Assembly: GCF_023016045.1 (NCBI RefSeq)
Contig: NZ_JALKAP010000011.1
Coordinates: 62,001 to 126,000, forward strand
Reading direction: 5' to 3'
DNA length: 64,000 bases
Source of the DNA: Marinobacter sp. S6332
GTDB lineage: Bacteria; Pseudomonadota; Gammaproteobacteria; Pseudomonadales; Oleiphilaceae
Shown here: positions 17,574-26,183 of the stretch, in pieces
How positions within the stretch are numbered: the first letter of the stretch is position 1
Layout of the letters: every line of letters begins with the position of its first letter
Translations under genes and position numbers: made by a program
Notes under the pieces: generated by a model
Databases searched by the model: none
Told to the model about the DNA's origin: nothing
The model's input: only the letters and a program-made list of their open reading frames with translations

Positions 17574-19292
17574 ATGAAAACAATAACATCAACACTTACA
17601 GCAACAATAATTGCGGGAGCCATGGCTTGTTCCGCATCAGTGCAAGCCGCCGAGGATGTGGTCATTGTGTATGACGCATCGGGGTCAATGTGGGGGCAGA
17701 TTGATGGTGTCAGTAAGGTTGAGATTGCCCGCGAGGTAATGGGCGATCTAATCACCAAGTGGCCAGACGACACTAACCTAGGTCTGGTTGCCTATGGCCA
17801 TCGTCGAAAAGGCGATTGTAGTGATATTGAAACATTGATTGCCCCTGCTCCATTGGACAAATCAGGCTTTATTCAAACGATAAATAACATTCGCCCCAAC
17901 GGAAAAACGCCCATTTCAGCCTCGTTGCAACATGCGGCAGATTTGATGTCCTATCGCGATAGTCAGGCGACGATTGTTTTAATCTCTGATGGGTTGGAGA
18001 CCTGCCATGCTGATCCATGCGCGCTTTCAGCAGAGCTTGCCAAACAGGGTGTGAAGCTGACCACCCATGTGGTTGGCTTTGATTTAGAAACAGAAGCCCA
18101 TGCCAATTTATCCTGCATTGCGGAGAATGCCGGTGGTCTGTTTGTGCCTGCCAACAATGCCGCGGAGTTGCACGATGCGCTGGCTCAAGTACAAAGTGCC
18201 GTGGCAGCGCCGCCTCCGGAGGTGGATATATTTGGCCCCGAGCAGGTTGAAACCGGCGCCACCTTTGATGTTAGCTGGAGCACCCCCGTTAACGAGAGGG
18301 ACTTTATTAATTTAGTGCCCGTTGGAGCGGATAAGGACAGTCTTGAGAATTATATTCGTACCGAAAACAAGACCGAAGGTCGCTTAACTGCCCCTGGCGA
18401 GCCAGGTCTGTACGAGCTTCGTTATGTGCTGGAGGCGGGTAAAAAAACCTTGGCCAGCACTCCCGTCGAGGTGGTGCGCGCTGAAACAAGTGTGTCGGGC
18501 CCTGAAAAGGTCACAGTTGGCGCCACCTTTGACGTTAGCTGGAGCACCCCCGTTAACGACAAGGACTTTATTAATTTAGTGCCCGTTGGAGCCGGTGAGG
18601 GCAGTCTTGGAAATTATATCCGCACCAAAAATAAGATGGAGGGCAGCTTAACTGCTCCCGGCGAGCCAGGTCTGTATGAGCTTCGCTACATGCTGGAGGC
18701 TGGTAGAAAAACTTTGGCCAGCAGCCCCGTGGAAGTAGTAAGTGCTGAAATAGAGATCAGCGGTCCCGATATCGCCCGGGCACAAACCGATGTCGATGTG
18801 ACATGGTCGGGCACTGTAAACACTCGCGATTTTATTGTTCTGGTGCCCTTTGGGGCGGATGAAGGCAGTCTTGGCACTTATATTCGCGCTAAAAACAAGA
18901 CGGAAGGTCGCTTAGAGGCCCCCGATGAGCCCGGTTTGTATGAGCTGCGTTATGTACTGGAGGTGGGTAGAAAAACTCTGGCCACGGCACCTCTAGAAGT
19001 TGTAAGCGCCGATACGCCTCTGAACGGTAGCGTTGATCTTGTTGTGCCATCGAAAGCCAGCAAAGGGGAGGTTATCACCATTGAATGGGCCGGGACTGCA
19101 GACAGCTCTGATCAGCGAATGTCTTTGGCTCGTAAAGACCAGCCTGATTTTAGTTGGATTTCTGTACAGTCTGTTGCTGAAGAAAAAGTGATGGAACTCA
19201 TCATGCCCGATGAAGCAGGAATTTACGAAATCCGGTTTTTGGACGTGGCTGGCCGAAAGCTACTCGATCGCAAAGCAATCGAGGTTGAATGA
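17574..19292 (+). CDS. Secreted von Willebrand A protein with 88-residue repeats
   Basis: 572 residues from ATG 17574 (GAAGGAGCG upstream; an earlier start at 17532 overlaps the yicC stop). Signal peptide MKTITSTLTATIIAGAMACSASVQA, then a vWA domain at about residues 27-205 with an intact metal site: DASGS at the N-terminal end, a Thr in NGKTPIS and Asp in ISDGLE. It is followed by three clear tandem repeats starting at residues 221, 309 and 397 and a fourth, worn copy from about 485. Each has the pattern GP..V..GATFDVSW....DFI.LVP.GA, then APGEPGLYELRY and LA.SPVEV. Probably a periplasmic or exported adhesion or scaffold protein; function not known. Confidence 0.8.
   Translation: MKTITSTLTATIIAGAMACSASVQAAEDVVIVYDASGSMWGQIDGVSKVEIAREVMGDLITKWPDDTNLGLVAYGHRRKGDCSDIETLIAPAPLDKSGFIQTINNIRPNGKTPISASLQHAADLMSYRDSQATIVLISDGLETCHADPCALSAELAKQGVKLTTHVVGFDLETEAHANLSCIAENAGGLFVPANNAAELHDALAQVQSAVAAPPPEVDIFGPEQVETGATFDVSWSTPVNERDFINLVPVGADKDSLENYIRTENKTEGRLTAPGEPGLYELRYVLEAGKKTLASTPVEVVRAETSVSGPEKVTVGATFDVSWSTPVNDKDFINLVPVGAGEGSLGNYIRTKNKMEGSLTAPGEPGLYELRYMLEAGRKTLASSPVEVVSAEIEISGPDIARAQTDVDVTWSGTVNTRDFIVLVPFGADEGSLGTYIRAKNKTEGRLEAPDEPGLYELRYVLEVGRKTLATAPLEVVSADTPLNGSVDLVVPSKASKGEVITIEWAGTADSSDQRMSLARKDQPDFSWISVQSVAEEKVMELIMPDEAGIYEIRFLDVAGRKLLDRKAIEVE
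18234..19288 (+). repeat. Tandem 264-bp coding repeats inside the vWA gene
   Basis: Copies begin at 18234, 18498 and 18762, exactly 264 bp apart, with a fourth divergent copy from about 19026. Copies 1 and 2 are almost identical over long DNA stretches (for example around 18258-18320 and 18522-18584), pointing to a recent duplication or gene conversion. Copies 3 and 4 are progressively more diverged. Confidence 0.85.
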
Positions 19293-19331
19293 GTATAAAC
19301 GCCGAATCTACGGGTTCGGTGAACAGCTCTT

Positions 19332-19916
19332 TCACTGTTGGCCAGCGGTCACCCGGTGAATTAACCGCTCAGCAGTAGGCGCTAGCGCCATCAGGGACTT
19401 GCCATCCTTTTCAGTAATCTCATAAAGAATGAGTTCGTTTATTCCTGCCACCAGCGCCATGCTCATCAGTAGGCTAAGTGGTTGCAGCGTGTTGTCATTG
19501 GCTCGCTGCAGCTCAACCTGCTTCTGTAGAAACAGAGCGAACTGCTCCGCTACTCTACGGCGCATTTGCACCCCGGCCTCGCCCAGCGCTGCGAGATCAA
19601 TATACAACGCCCGCATCAAATGGGGCTTGGATTCTATAAACAGCAAATAGGCTTGAGTAATATCCCAAACCAAGGTCGGCCAAGTCTTATCGGGCGAAAT
19701 AGCCCGAAGAACTGCAACCATCATGTCCTTACTGGTGTGCTCGGCAAGTGCCATCAGGCAGTCGTCTTTGCTTGTGAAAAGTTCATAGAAGGTACGCCGG
19801 GATACTCGTGCAGCCGCCGCTATGTCAGCCAGAGTAATCTCGCGGTAGCTTTTGTTTTCAAGTGCTTGCGCAAGGCCGTTGAGTAGACGGACATGGTAGG
19901 TAGTTTCAGCCGTCAT
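19332..19916 (-). CDS. TetR/AcrR family regulator
   Basis: 194 residues. The N-terminal helix-turn-helix is ITLADIAAAARVSRRTFYELFTSKDDCL (about residues 26-53), the standard TetR DNA-binding unit. The C-terminal ligand domain gives no hint of inducer. The gene is divergent from the MpaB-type oxygenase gene, and two palindromes lie between them (19976-20035), so it probably represses that gene and itself. Confidence 0.88.
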   Translation of the reverse strand: MTAETTYHVRLLNGLAQALENKSYREITLADIAAAARVSRRTFYELFTSKDDCLMALAEHTSKDMMVAVLRAISPDKTWPTLVWDITQAYLLFIESKPHLMRALYIDLAALGEAGVQMRRRVAEQFALFLQKQVELQRANDNTLQPLSLLMSMALVAGINELILYEITEKDGKSLMALAPTAERLIHRVTAGQQ

Positions 19917-19975
19917 ATGTCATGTCCAGTGGGGTGCCACGCTTTTTAGTATTACCTAAAAGTGTAAGATTAAAG

Positions 19976-20035
19976 TTGGTACGGAATAGTACCAAAAAAA
20001 CCTGCGTATTGGTAAGCTGGTACTGTGTCGTACCA
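19976..20035. promoter_or_regulatory. Paired palindromic operators between tetR and the MpaB-type gene
   Basis: Two copies of one palindrome: TTGGTAC-N6-GTACCAA at 19976-19995 and TGGTAC-N6-GTACCA at 20018-20035, centres 41 bp apart, about four helical turns. Identical half-sites and spacing suggest a single dimeric regulator binding on the same DNA face. Further on are two direct repeats of CGTGCCAAAA (from about 20042 and 20056) and another 13-bp palindrome CAATCG-A-CGATTG at 20084-20096 close to the start of the next gene. The adjacent TetR protein is the obvious candidate binder. Confidence 0.65.
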
Positions 20036-20109
20036 AAGCGCCGTGCCAAAAGCGTCGTGCCAAAAAACAATATCGTATCGAAACAATCGACGATTGAGGG
20101 TCTAAGTGT

Positions 20110-21330
20110 ATGAATCTTCAACAACTGCCGTCACGCCACGGCATTGATAGAGCGGAAGCCGAGAGAATTGCCAAGCCCTTATTGTGGCTGATCCATGACC
20201 GCAAGGCGGCGATTCCCGATGAGAACCAGTGGCAGCATTTGGGAGAAGCCCTGATGAAGGGTGATCCCGTTGCGGACGATTTAGCACGATGGGTTCGTGG
20301 TGACGGTGGCGGTGCGGCCTTTGCTCAGTTCAAGAAAATAGTGGACTCGGGAGATTTCGATCAGGAGGGTCTGGCACCGCCGTTGCGCGCATTCTTTGAT
20401 GAGGTTAAACAACCCCCCGAGTGGGTAGACTGGGAACGGCTGGAAAGAGGTGCTCGAGCCTCTTCTATTTCCGGACAAACGGGCATGCGGGTATTGCGTG
20501 ATCTCGGATTGATGGCGGGTTATCAGGCCCGAGGCATCAACCAGACGCTGATTATGACTGGCGCCTTGGAGAAGGGCGTGTCGCGTCGAGTTGCGGAGAC
20601 TGCCAAATGGTGGCTGGACTGCTCGACTCCGGGGGGCATGGAGCCCGGAGCTGAAGGTTTCAAGACAACGCTACGGGTTCGATTGATTCACGCCATGGTT
20701 CGTGAACAGCTTCTGGCAAACCCTGAGTGGGATACGTCCATGTGGGGTCTCCCGGTTAACCAGCTTGACATGCAAGCAACCTATCTGGCGTTTTCCGTAT
20801 CCTTCCTCTTTGGTCAAAAACTGATGGGCACTCTTATCAGTCGTCAGGATGCAGAAGACGTCATGCATTTATGGCGTTACATCGGTTGGCTCATGGGAGT
20901 TGATGAATCGCTGCTGTGTAAGTCTGAGCAGGAAGGCAGAATTGCCCTTTACCAGAATGTTATAAGTCAGGCTACAGGGGATGAGAACAGTCGCAAGCTT
21001 GGTCGCTCGCTGATGGACGAGCCGCTTGGAAGACGCTATCCGAGGTTTGGCAAGTTCCGGGGCCAATGGGAGCGCCAAGTTCATCTGAGCATGACTCGGT
21101 TGTTTGTTGGTGGAAAAGGAATGGATGCGCTCGGTTTGCCGAAAACGTCATTGCCATGGTATCCAGCCCTGTTTGCACCTTTGAACGCCATCTGGACCAC
21201 CGGCCATAGAATATTGCCTGGTGGCCGTGAGCGGTTGGTGCGGAAGGGCAGTAAGGCACAACGAACGCAACTGCACACCTTGTTTGGAGAGGACGTGCCA
21301 GAGATCACCAGCGGTGTTCAGTTTGGCTGA
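20110..21330 (+). CDS. MpaB-type oxygenase family protein (DUF2236)
   Basis: 406 residues. The central region GYQARGINQTLIMTGALEKGVSRRVAETAKW, then RLIHAMVREQLL, fits the MpaB/DUF2236 family, which includes latex-clearing (Lcp-like) heme oxygenases; the His in RLIHAMVR corresponds to the proposed heme ligand (recollection of the family, not tested). GAGGG sits nine bases before the ATG. The divergent TetR gene with paired operators implies induction by some substrate. The reaction here is unknown; oxidative cleavage of a lipid or isoprenoid is a guess. Confidence 0.72.
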   Translation: MNLQQLPSRHGIDRAEAERIAKPLLWLIHDRKAAIPDENQWQHLGEALMKGDPVADDLARWVRGDGGGAAFAQFKKIVDSGDFDQEGLAPPLRAFFDEVKQPPEWVDWERLERGARASSISGQTGMRVLRDLGLMAGYQARGINQTLIMTGALEKGVSRRVAETAKWWLDCSTPGGMEPGAEGFKTTLRVRLIHAMVREQLLANPEWDTSMWGLPVNQLDMQATYLAFSVSFLFGQKLMGTLISRQDAEDVMHLWRYIGWLMGVDESLLCKSEQEGRIALYQNVISQATGDENSRKLGRSLMDEPLGRRYPRFGKFRGQWERQVHLSMTRLFVGGKGMDALGLPKTSLPWYPALFAPLNAIWTTGHRILPGGRERLVRKGSKAQRTQLHTLFGEDVPEITSGVQFG

Positions 21331-21484
21331 TCGGAACTGCGAGTATGCACTTTGCGCTATCACAGGGATTGGCTGTCAGGCTACTCCCGGTGGTAGCCCG
21401 CGGCTGGCCCTTCTGCGTTCCCCGCTACAAGAGGCGGGGCAACTACCAAGTCGTTGAGAAGGCTTGCGGTAATCCTGCCAAATG

Positions 21485-21563
21485 CCTGATAATCAGGTGT
21501 CATATTATCCCTTCGTAAATCATTATCCCGGTTGCCGATCAGAGGTCTCCGACAGTTCTGATC
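21485..21563. promoter_or_regulatory. Palindromes upstream of the second tetR gene
   Basis: Two inverted repeats share CTGAT/ATCAG half-sites: CCTGAT-A-ATCAGG at 21485-21497 (perfect) and GATCAGA-N13-TCTGATC at 21537-21563. They lie 34-112 bases before the TetR start at 21598 and are plausible autoregulatory operators. The rest of the 267-bp spacer has a CCCCGC/GCGGGG hairpin near 21420-21440 and nothing else I can name. Confidence 0.5.
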
Positions 21564-21597
21564 AGGGGACGGAATTCACTCGCATGGCTAATGTTCA

Positions 21598-22212
21598 ATG
21601 ACCGGCGTACAGCTACATATTCTCGAGACTGCCCTCAAGCACTTCGCTGATACAGGTGAGCAGAATATTTCGGTAAGTGACTTGTCGCGAACGGCGAAAA
21701 TTGCGCGTGGCACCATCTATAATAACTTCGATGATGTTACCAATCTGTTCCCCATGGTGACGGAGCAAGTCTGTAGTCGCTTTGAAAAGGAAGCGCGGGA
21801 GTCGATTGCCAAAGTTGAGAACCCTAGAGTCGCTTTGAGTGTGCTGCTTGGTCTTTTCCTGAGGTATGCACACGAGCTGCCAGAGCACGGCCGTTTTCTG
21901 ATCCGGTTTGCGCCATACGTCGGGCGGCTGCGTGATATCTGGAGTAATCTGCCCTATGAGGTTCTGCGTAGTGCTATTGAGGAGGGGCAGCTGCCGCTTT
22001 CAAGGGATCAGGCCGTTTATTATTTGCAGTTACTCGCAGGTTCGACTTACGGGTTCATGACGCTCGTCGTTGAAGGGCAAAAAAGTTGGAGGGAGGCAGC
22101 AGAGGCGTTAAGCCTGATGGTGTTGGCTGCATGTGGTTTGCCCCAGAAGGACGCCAAGAATGATGCCCGCGAGGCGCTGGAAATATTGACGGCCTCCGCA
22201 GAGGCCGTCTGA
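21598..22212 (+). CDS. TetR family regulator (second)
   Basis: 204 residues with a helix-turn-helix SVSDLSRTAKIARGTIYNNFDDVTNLF at about residues 25-51. The C-terminal half is not closely like the first TetR gene. No clear Shine-Dalgarno precedes the ATG. The gene is convergent with the catabolic genes at 22224-29292 and may control them or itself. Confidence 0.85.
   Translation: MTGVQLHILETALKHFADTGEQNISVSDLSRTAKIARGTIYNNFDDVTNLFPMVTEQVCSRFEKEARESIAKVENPRVALSVLLGLFLRYAHELPEHGRFLIRFAPYVGRLRDIWSNLPYEVLRSAIEEGQLPLSRDQAVYYLQLLAGSTYGFMTLVVEGQKSWREAAEALSLMVLAACGLPQKDAKNDAREALEILTASAEAV
22188..22209. terminator. GC-rich hairpin at the end of the second tetR gene
   Basis: GACGGCCTC, loop CGCA, GAGGCCGTC: a perfect 9-bp stem overlapping the last codons of the regulator, between convergent genes whose stops are only 11 bp apart. 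No T-run on either strand, so termination here is uncertain. Confidence 0.4.
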
Positions 22213-22223
22213 AAGCCGTCAGA

Positions 22224-23645
22224 TCATACGATTTTTCGCAGGGCTTTTGCCACGAACCGGTTAAAACCACTAACCGGCGGATTGAATACGAAAGCACCGT
22301 TCAGTTTTGGTTGTATCAGTACGGATTTAAGATGGCTCAACTGATCGAAACCGGCCTTACCATGATACGAGCCCATACCGCTTTCACCGACTCCACCAAA
22401 CGGCATAGTGTCTGCAACTACATGGAACGCCGTTTCATTGACACAAGCCCCGCCAGACAGTGTGCCATTGAGCCAGAACTCTCGCTCTTTCTGATCGTCT
22501 GAAAATACATACAAAGCCAGTGGGGAAGGGCGGGAGTTTACAAAACTTCTAGCCTCTTCGGCGGTGTCATAGGTCACCAGCGGCAGCACTGGGCCAAATA
22601 TCTCTTCTCGCATTACTCTGCTGTCCAGCGGTGGGTTCAAGATCAGCGTGGGCGTCATTTTTCCAGAGGCGTGAGCGGCATCCTTGGGTAAGAGCTCCCT
22701 GACTTCAGCCCCTGCAGCTTTTGCTTCGGTTACCAGCCCTTGCAGACGATTCAGGTGATTGTCGTTAAGAATGCCGGTGTAGTCGGGACTTTGCGGTCCT
22801 GCCGGGAAAAAGTCATGCACCGCTGATTCCATTGCCGTCGCAAAGGCTTCCAGCTGATTCCGTGGCAGTAAAACATAATCCGGAGCAACACAGATTTGCC
22901 CGGCGTTGGCTATTTTGCCGAACGCAATACGGCGTGCCGAATAATCAAGACTGGCGTGCTCGCCAAGGATGGCCGGTGATTTTCCGCCAAGCTCGAGAGT
23001 AACGGGGGTCAGATTGCGCGCAGCAGATACCGCAACCTCACGCCCTACCCGGGTAGAGCCAGTGAAAAACAGGTGATCAAAAGGCAAGCTGGAAAACGCC
23101 TGGGACAATTCAACGCCGCCTGTGCAAACTGAAACTTCGGTTGGGTCAAACAGGTCAGAAATCATTCTGGCCATCACGTCGGACGTCTTTGGCGTTAATT
23201 CCGATGGCTTTAGCATCACACGATTGCCTGCGGCAAGAGCAGCTGCGATAGGAGCGACGGCCAGATAGACCGGGAAGTTCCACGGCGATATAACGCCCAC
23301 TACGCCTTTTGGCTGCGGAATAATGCGCCCGCGAGCTGGCTTCAGGTGCAGAGGCACACCGACTCTTCTTGGTTTCATCCAGCGCTTTACCGAGCGGCGG
23401 TTACGCCTGATGTCGCCCAGAGGAATGGTTATGTCGAAGATGCTGGAATCCGCATCGGATCGATGCCGGAAATCTTCGTTCATAGCGGCAACCAGCTCCG
23501 TTTCATACTTGAGCAGTGCAGTTTCAAGGCGAGAAAGGCGCTCTTTACGAAGTTCAACGGAGGGCATTGGGTCTGTTAAATGGGCTGCACGAGCCGCCGA
23601 AAAAATGGCTGACAGGTTATCAGTTTGTGAAATATTGGAAGTCAT
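22224..23645 (-). CDS. Aldehyde dehydrogenase (coniferyl aldehyde dehydrogenase-like)
   Basis: 473 residues. Catalytic Cys252 lies in GQICVAPDYVLL, the form seen in coniferyl aldehyde and long-chain aldehyde dehydrogenases, and the general base Glu218 in LELGGKSP. The NAD-binding FTGSTRVGRE is intact. Ends with a hydrophobic basic tail. Oxidises an aldehyde to a carboxylic acid. The stop of this gene and that of the second TetR regulator nearly touch; upstream it is next to the esterase, about one base apart, so they are co-transcribed. Confidence 0.88.
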   Translation of the reverse strand: MTSNISQTDNLSAIFSAARAAHLTDPMPSVELRKERLSRLETALLKYETELVAAMNEDFRHRSDADSSIFDITIPLGDIRRNRRSVKRWMKPRRVGVPLHLKPARGRIIPQPKGVVGVISPWNFPVYLAVAPIAAALAAGNRVMLKPSELTPKTSDVMARMISDLFDPTEVSVCTGGVELSQAFSSLPFDHLFFTGSTRVGREVAVSAARNLTPVTLELGGKSPAILGEHASLDYSARRIAFGKIANAGQICVAPDYVLLPRNQLEAFATAMESAVHDFFPAGPQSPDYTGILNDNHLNRLQGLVTEAKAAGAEVRELLPKDAAHASGKMTPTLILNPPLDSRVMREEIFGPVLPLVTYDTAEEARSFVNSRPSPLALYVFSDDQKEREFWLNGTLSGGACVNETAFHVVADTMPFGGVGESGMGSYHGKAGFDQLSHLKSVLIQPKLNGAFVFNPPVSGFNRFVAKALRKIV

Positions 23646-23646
23646 A

Positions 23647-24612
23647 TCAGCGCTCCTCAGCGAGATCGAGCTGGAAATGTGTTTCGGGCCAGAATGCTCG
23701 CCTCAGGAAGGCAGCAATCCGATTGTTGGCATAGTCGGCTTCGGGTGTTAACCCCATGCGGACTGGCCAAATATGGCCGGCCCCGGCTTGTCGTAGCACC
23801 TCCACCTGCCCGCCTGTGTCTGCAAGTTTTATAGCCATGCGCTCAGTATCATCACGCAGAAGCTCGCCTTCTCCAACGAGTAGCATTGTTGGTGGAGTTG
23901 GGCGGTCCCAGGTTTCAAACAGTGGTGATAAGGCTGGACTATCAAGCTGCTGACCGTTTGCGTAGAGCTGTGCAGTTCGGCGCAACCAGCTTTCGGGCAC
24001 CATGGCCTCACTGCGCAAGTTCGTGCGCACAGACTCTCCCGATAACGACAGATCAAACCAGGGTGAAACAGCCACTATGGCGGCCGGGTCTGGCAGCCCG
24101 GCGGCACGTAGTCGGGCCAGTAAGGCAAATGCGAGCGCGCCGCCTGCGCTATCGCCCGCAACTGCGATGGATGATGGCTCATAACCCGCCGCAAGCAATC
24201 CACGATAAGCCGCTTCTGCATCTTCCGGGGCTGCAGGAAATGGGTGCTCAGGTGCTAGTCGGTAATCTGCAAGAAAGGCGCGTGCGCCACTGGCTGCAGC
24301 GAGGCTTGCCGCCCAGGCTCCGTGGGAGCCTACGCCCCCAACAGTAAAAGCGCCGCCGTGTAGCCATAGCACAACTTTTTTATGGCCGGTTGCCACGATG
24401 GGTTGGCCACGATCACACCAGTGCCCGGCCACTCCTGACAGTTCTCCCGTTTGCAACCGTACATCTTTGGGGCGGGGATAGCACAACCATGCATGCAAAC
24501 CTGCAACACGCCGCAACAAGGTTTGCGAGTGAACAGCACCAATCAAGGGTTTTTCGAAAAGGTGTTGAAACAGTGTCCAAAACCTTTGTCGCTTTGAAAT
24601 ACCGTTCGCCAT
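23647..24612 (-). CDS. Alpha/beta hydrolase, HSL (family IV) esterase type
   Basis: 321 residues from ATG 24612, two bases after the acyl-CoA ligase stop; an open frame up to 24813 overlaps that gene and is rejected. The oxyanion-hole motif HGGAF is at residues 85-89, the nucleophile Ser155 in GDSAGG, the conserved PEHPFPAAPEDA at 121-132, and the catalytic His in AGHIWP. These are hormone-sensitive-lipase-type esterase marks. In this cluster it could open the ester or lactone made by the Baeyer-Villiger-type enzyme. Confidence 0.85.
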   Translation of the reverse strand: MANGISKRQRFWTLFQHLFEKPLIGAVHSQTLLRRVAGLHAWLCYPRPKDVRLQTGELSGVAGHWCDRGQPIVATGHKKVVLWLHGGAFTVGGVGSHGAWAASLAAASGARAFLADYRLAPEHPFPAAPEDAEAAYRGLLAAGYEPSSIAVAGDSAGGALAFALLARLRAAGLPDPAAIVAVSPWFDLSLSGESVRTNLRSEAMVPESWLRRTAQLYANGQQLDSPALSPLFETWDRPTPPTMLLVGEGELLRDDTERMAIKLADTGGQVEVLRQAGAGHIWPVRMGLTPEADYANNRIAAFLRRAFWPETHFQLDLAEER

Positions 24613-24614
24613 GT

Positions 24615-26150
24615 TCAGTTTCCGGTAAGTTGCGCGCGGAGCTCGTGTTTTAGCACCTTGTTCATGGGTGACAGTGGCAACTCCTTGACCAACGAAAGGC
24701 TTCGGGGTTGCTTGTAGCCAGCAGTTCGATCTTTCAGGTAGCCATTGATCTCTTCCAGTGTGGGCGACTGCCCTTCGCGCGGAACAATGACCGCATGGAC
24801 TCTTTCGCCCCATTTTTCATCAGGTAAGCCAACGACTGCCACCATGGCAACACCGGGAAGCGTGGATATGGCGCTTTCCACTTCTGACGAATAGACGTTT
24901 TCGCCACCGCTAATAATCATGTCTTTTAATCGATCGCGAACATAGAGCACACCCATATCATCAAGCATGCCCAAATCGCCCGTTCGGTAGCCTCCATTGC
25001 GCAGAGCGGCCTGCGTCTCAGAGGGCCGTTTGCGGTATCCGGACATCACCGTTGGGCCATACACCACGATTTCACCAATATGGCCTTGAGGCATCTCTGT
25101 GCCTTCATCGTCCTCAATACGGATCAGCACCCCTGGTGCACCCGGTTGGCCAGCGCCATCGATGCGCTCAAGTTCGCCACTATGGAACTGAGGCCCCAAA
25201 AATATGGTTATTCCCGCCTCTGTCATGCCATAGGCCTGAGTGTAGGTAACCCCGGGGAACGCTTTTTTCAAATCAGCAAGCAGCCCGGCAGAGATAGGTG
25301 AGGAGCCGTACATCAGGCGCTCCAGATTAGCAAAGTTATCGCCGCTAAAATCCGGATCTGTGATCAGCATCTGCATCATAGTGGGCGCCAGACCCAGCTC
25401 CGTTACACCATGGTCGCGCACGGCCATGGCCACTAGATCGGGCCTGAACATGGGCATCAGCACCTGTGTTGAGTTCTGAATCAACCGGGTAAGGGTGGGT
25501 TGAATGCCTGCAACATGGAAGAACGGGAAGCACGAACTGTAGGTTTTGCCGGTGCTCGGGAAACCTGCGACCGCCATGACGAGTGCGCCAGCGACTAGGC
25601 TTGCGTGGGAATGTACTACTCCTTTGGATCGACCGGTGGTCCCACCGGTATACAAAATGATCGCCGGAGCCTCGGGATCGCGGGCATGGTCCAGCTCGAC
25701 AGGCTCTGCTCGCAGGTCATTTACATGCTGCATTTCCGACGGCGTTTCGCCCTGACCGATATGCACGAACATCGGCTCTGGTCTGGCTTTGGCCAGTTGC
25801 TCGGCTAGCGGCAAAAACGGGTCATCCAGTGCGACTATTGCGACTTCAGCATCATCCAGCGCAAAGGCGATTTCTGCCGCAGTCCAGCGCAAGTTCAGGG
25901 GAACCGGAACAAGGTTGGCCAGAGGTGCCGCAAGAATTATCTGAAGCGTTTCTATGCTGTTCAAACCCAGCACCGCCACGCCTTTTCCGGGTTGTAAACC
26001 GAGTTTGGATAGGCCGCCGGCTAATTGTCTGAGGCCGTGCACGAAGTTCGGCCCCGAAAGCGCGCGCCCGGACAGGTCGCTGAAAACTGCCTGCCCGCTG
26101 TTATTTTGTTCTGCGTATATGTAAAGCTGGTCTAATGTTTGGAAGGTCAT
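24615..26150 (-). CDS. Acyl-CoA synthetase (AMP-forming)
   Basis: 511 residues. ATP-binding loop LYTGGTTGRSKG, YGMTEAG, the hinge region YRTGDLGMLDD and DRLKDMIISGGENVYSSEVE, and the catalytic Lys near the C terminus in PMNKVLKHELR. A member of the ANL superfamily that activates a carboxylic acid as the acyl-AMP and then acyl-CoA. Substrate unknown; the neighbours suggest a medium or cyclic-derived acid. Same strand and tight spacing with the esterase. Confidence 0.88.
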   Translation of the reverse strand: MTFQTLDQLYIYAEQNNSGQAVFSDLSGRALSGPNFVHGLRQLAGGLSKLGLQPGKGVAVLGLNSIETLQIILAAPLANLVPVPLNLRWTAAEIAFALDDAEVAIVALDDPFLPLAEQLAKARPEPMFVHIGQGETPSEMQHVNDLRAEPVELDHARDPEAPAIILYTGGTTGRSKGVVHSHASLVAGALVMAVAGFPSTGKTYSSCFPFFHVAGIQPTLTRLIQNSTQVLMPMFRPDLVAMAVRDHGVTELGLAPTMMQMLITDPDFSGDNFANLERLMYGSSPISAGLLADLKKAFPGVTYTQAYGMTEAGITIFLGPQFHSGELERIDGAGQPGAPGVLIRIEDDEGTEMPQGHIGEIVVYGPTVMSGYRKRPSETQAALRNGGYRTGDLGMLDDMGVLYVRDRLKDMIISGGENVYSSEVESAISTLPGVAMVAVVGLPDEKWGERVHAVIVPREGQSPTLEEINGYLKDRTAGYKQPRSLSLVKELPLSPMNKVLKHELRAQLTGN

Positions 26151-26183
26151 TTTTGTATTCTCTAACCTGTGGGGAAGGCGATG

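Noticed and set aside
21331..21597. Integron attC-like site or sRNA in the spacer
   Set aside because: There are small GC hairpins but no paired GTTRRRY/RYYYAAC core and no promoter-terminator pair.
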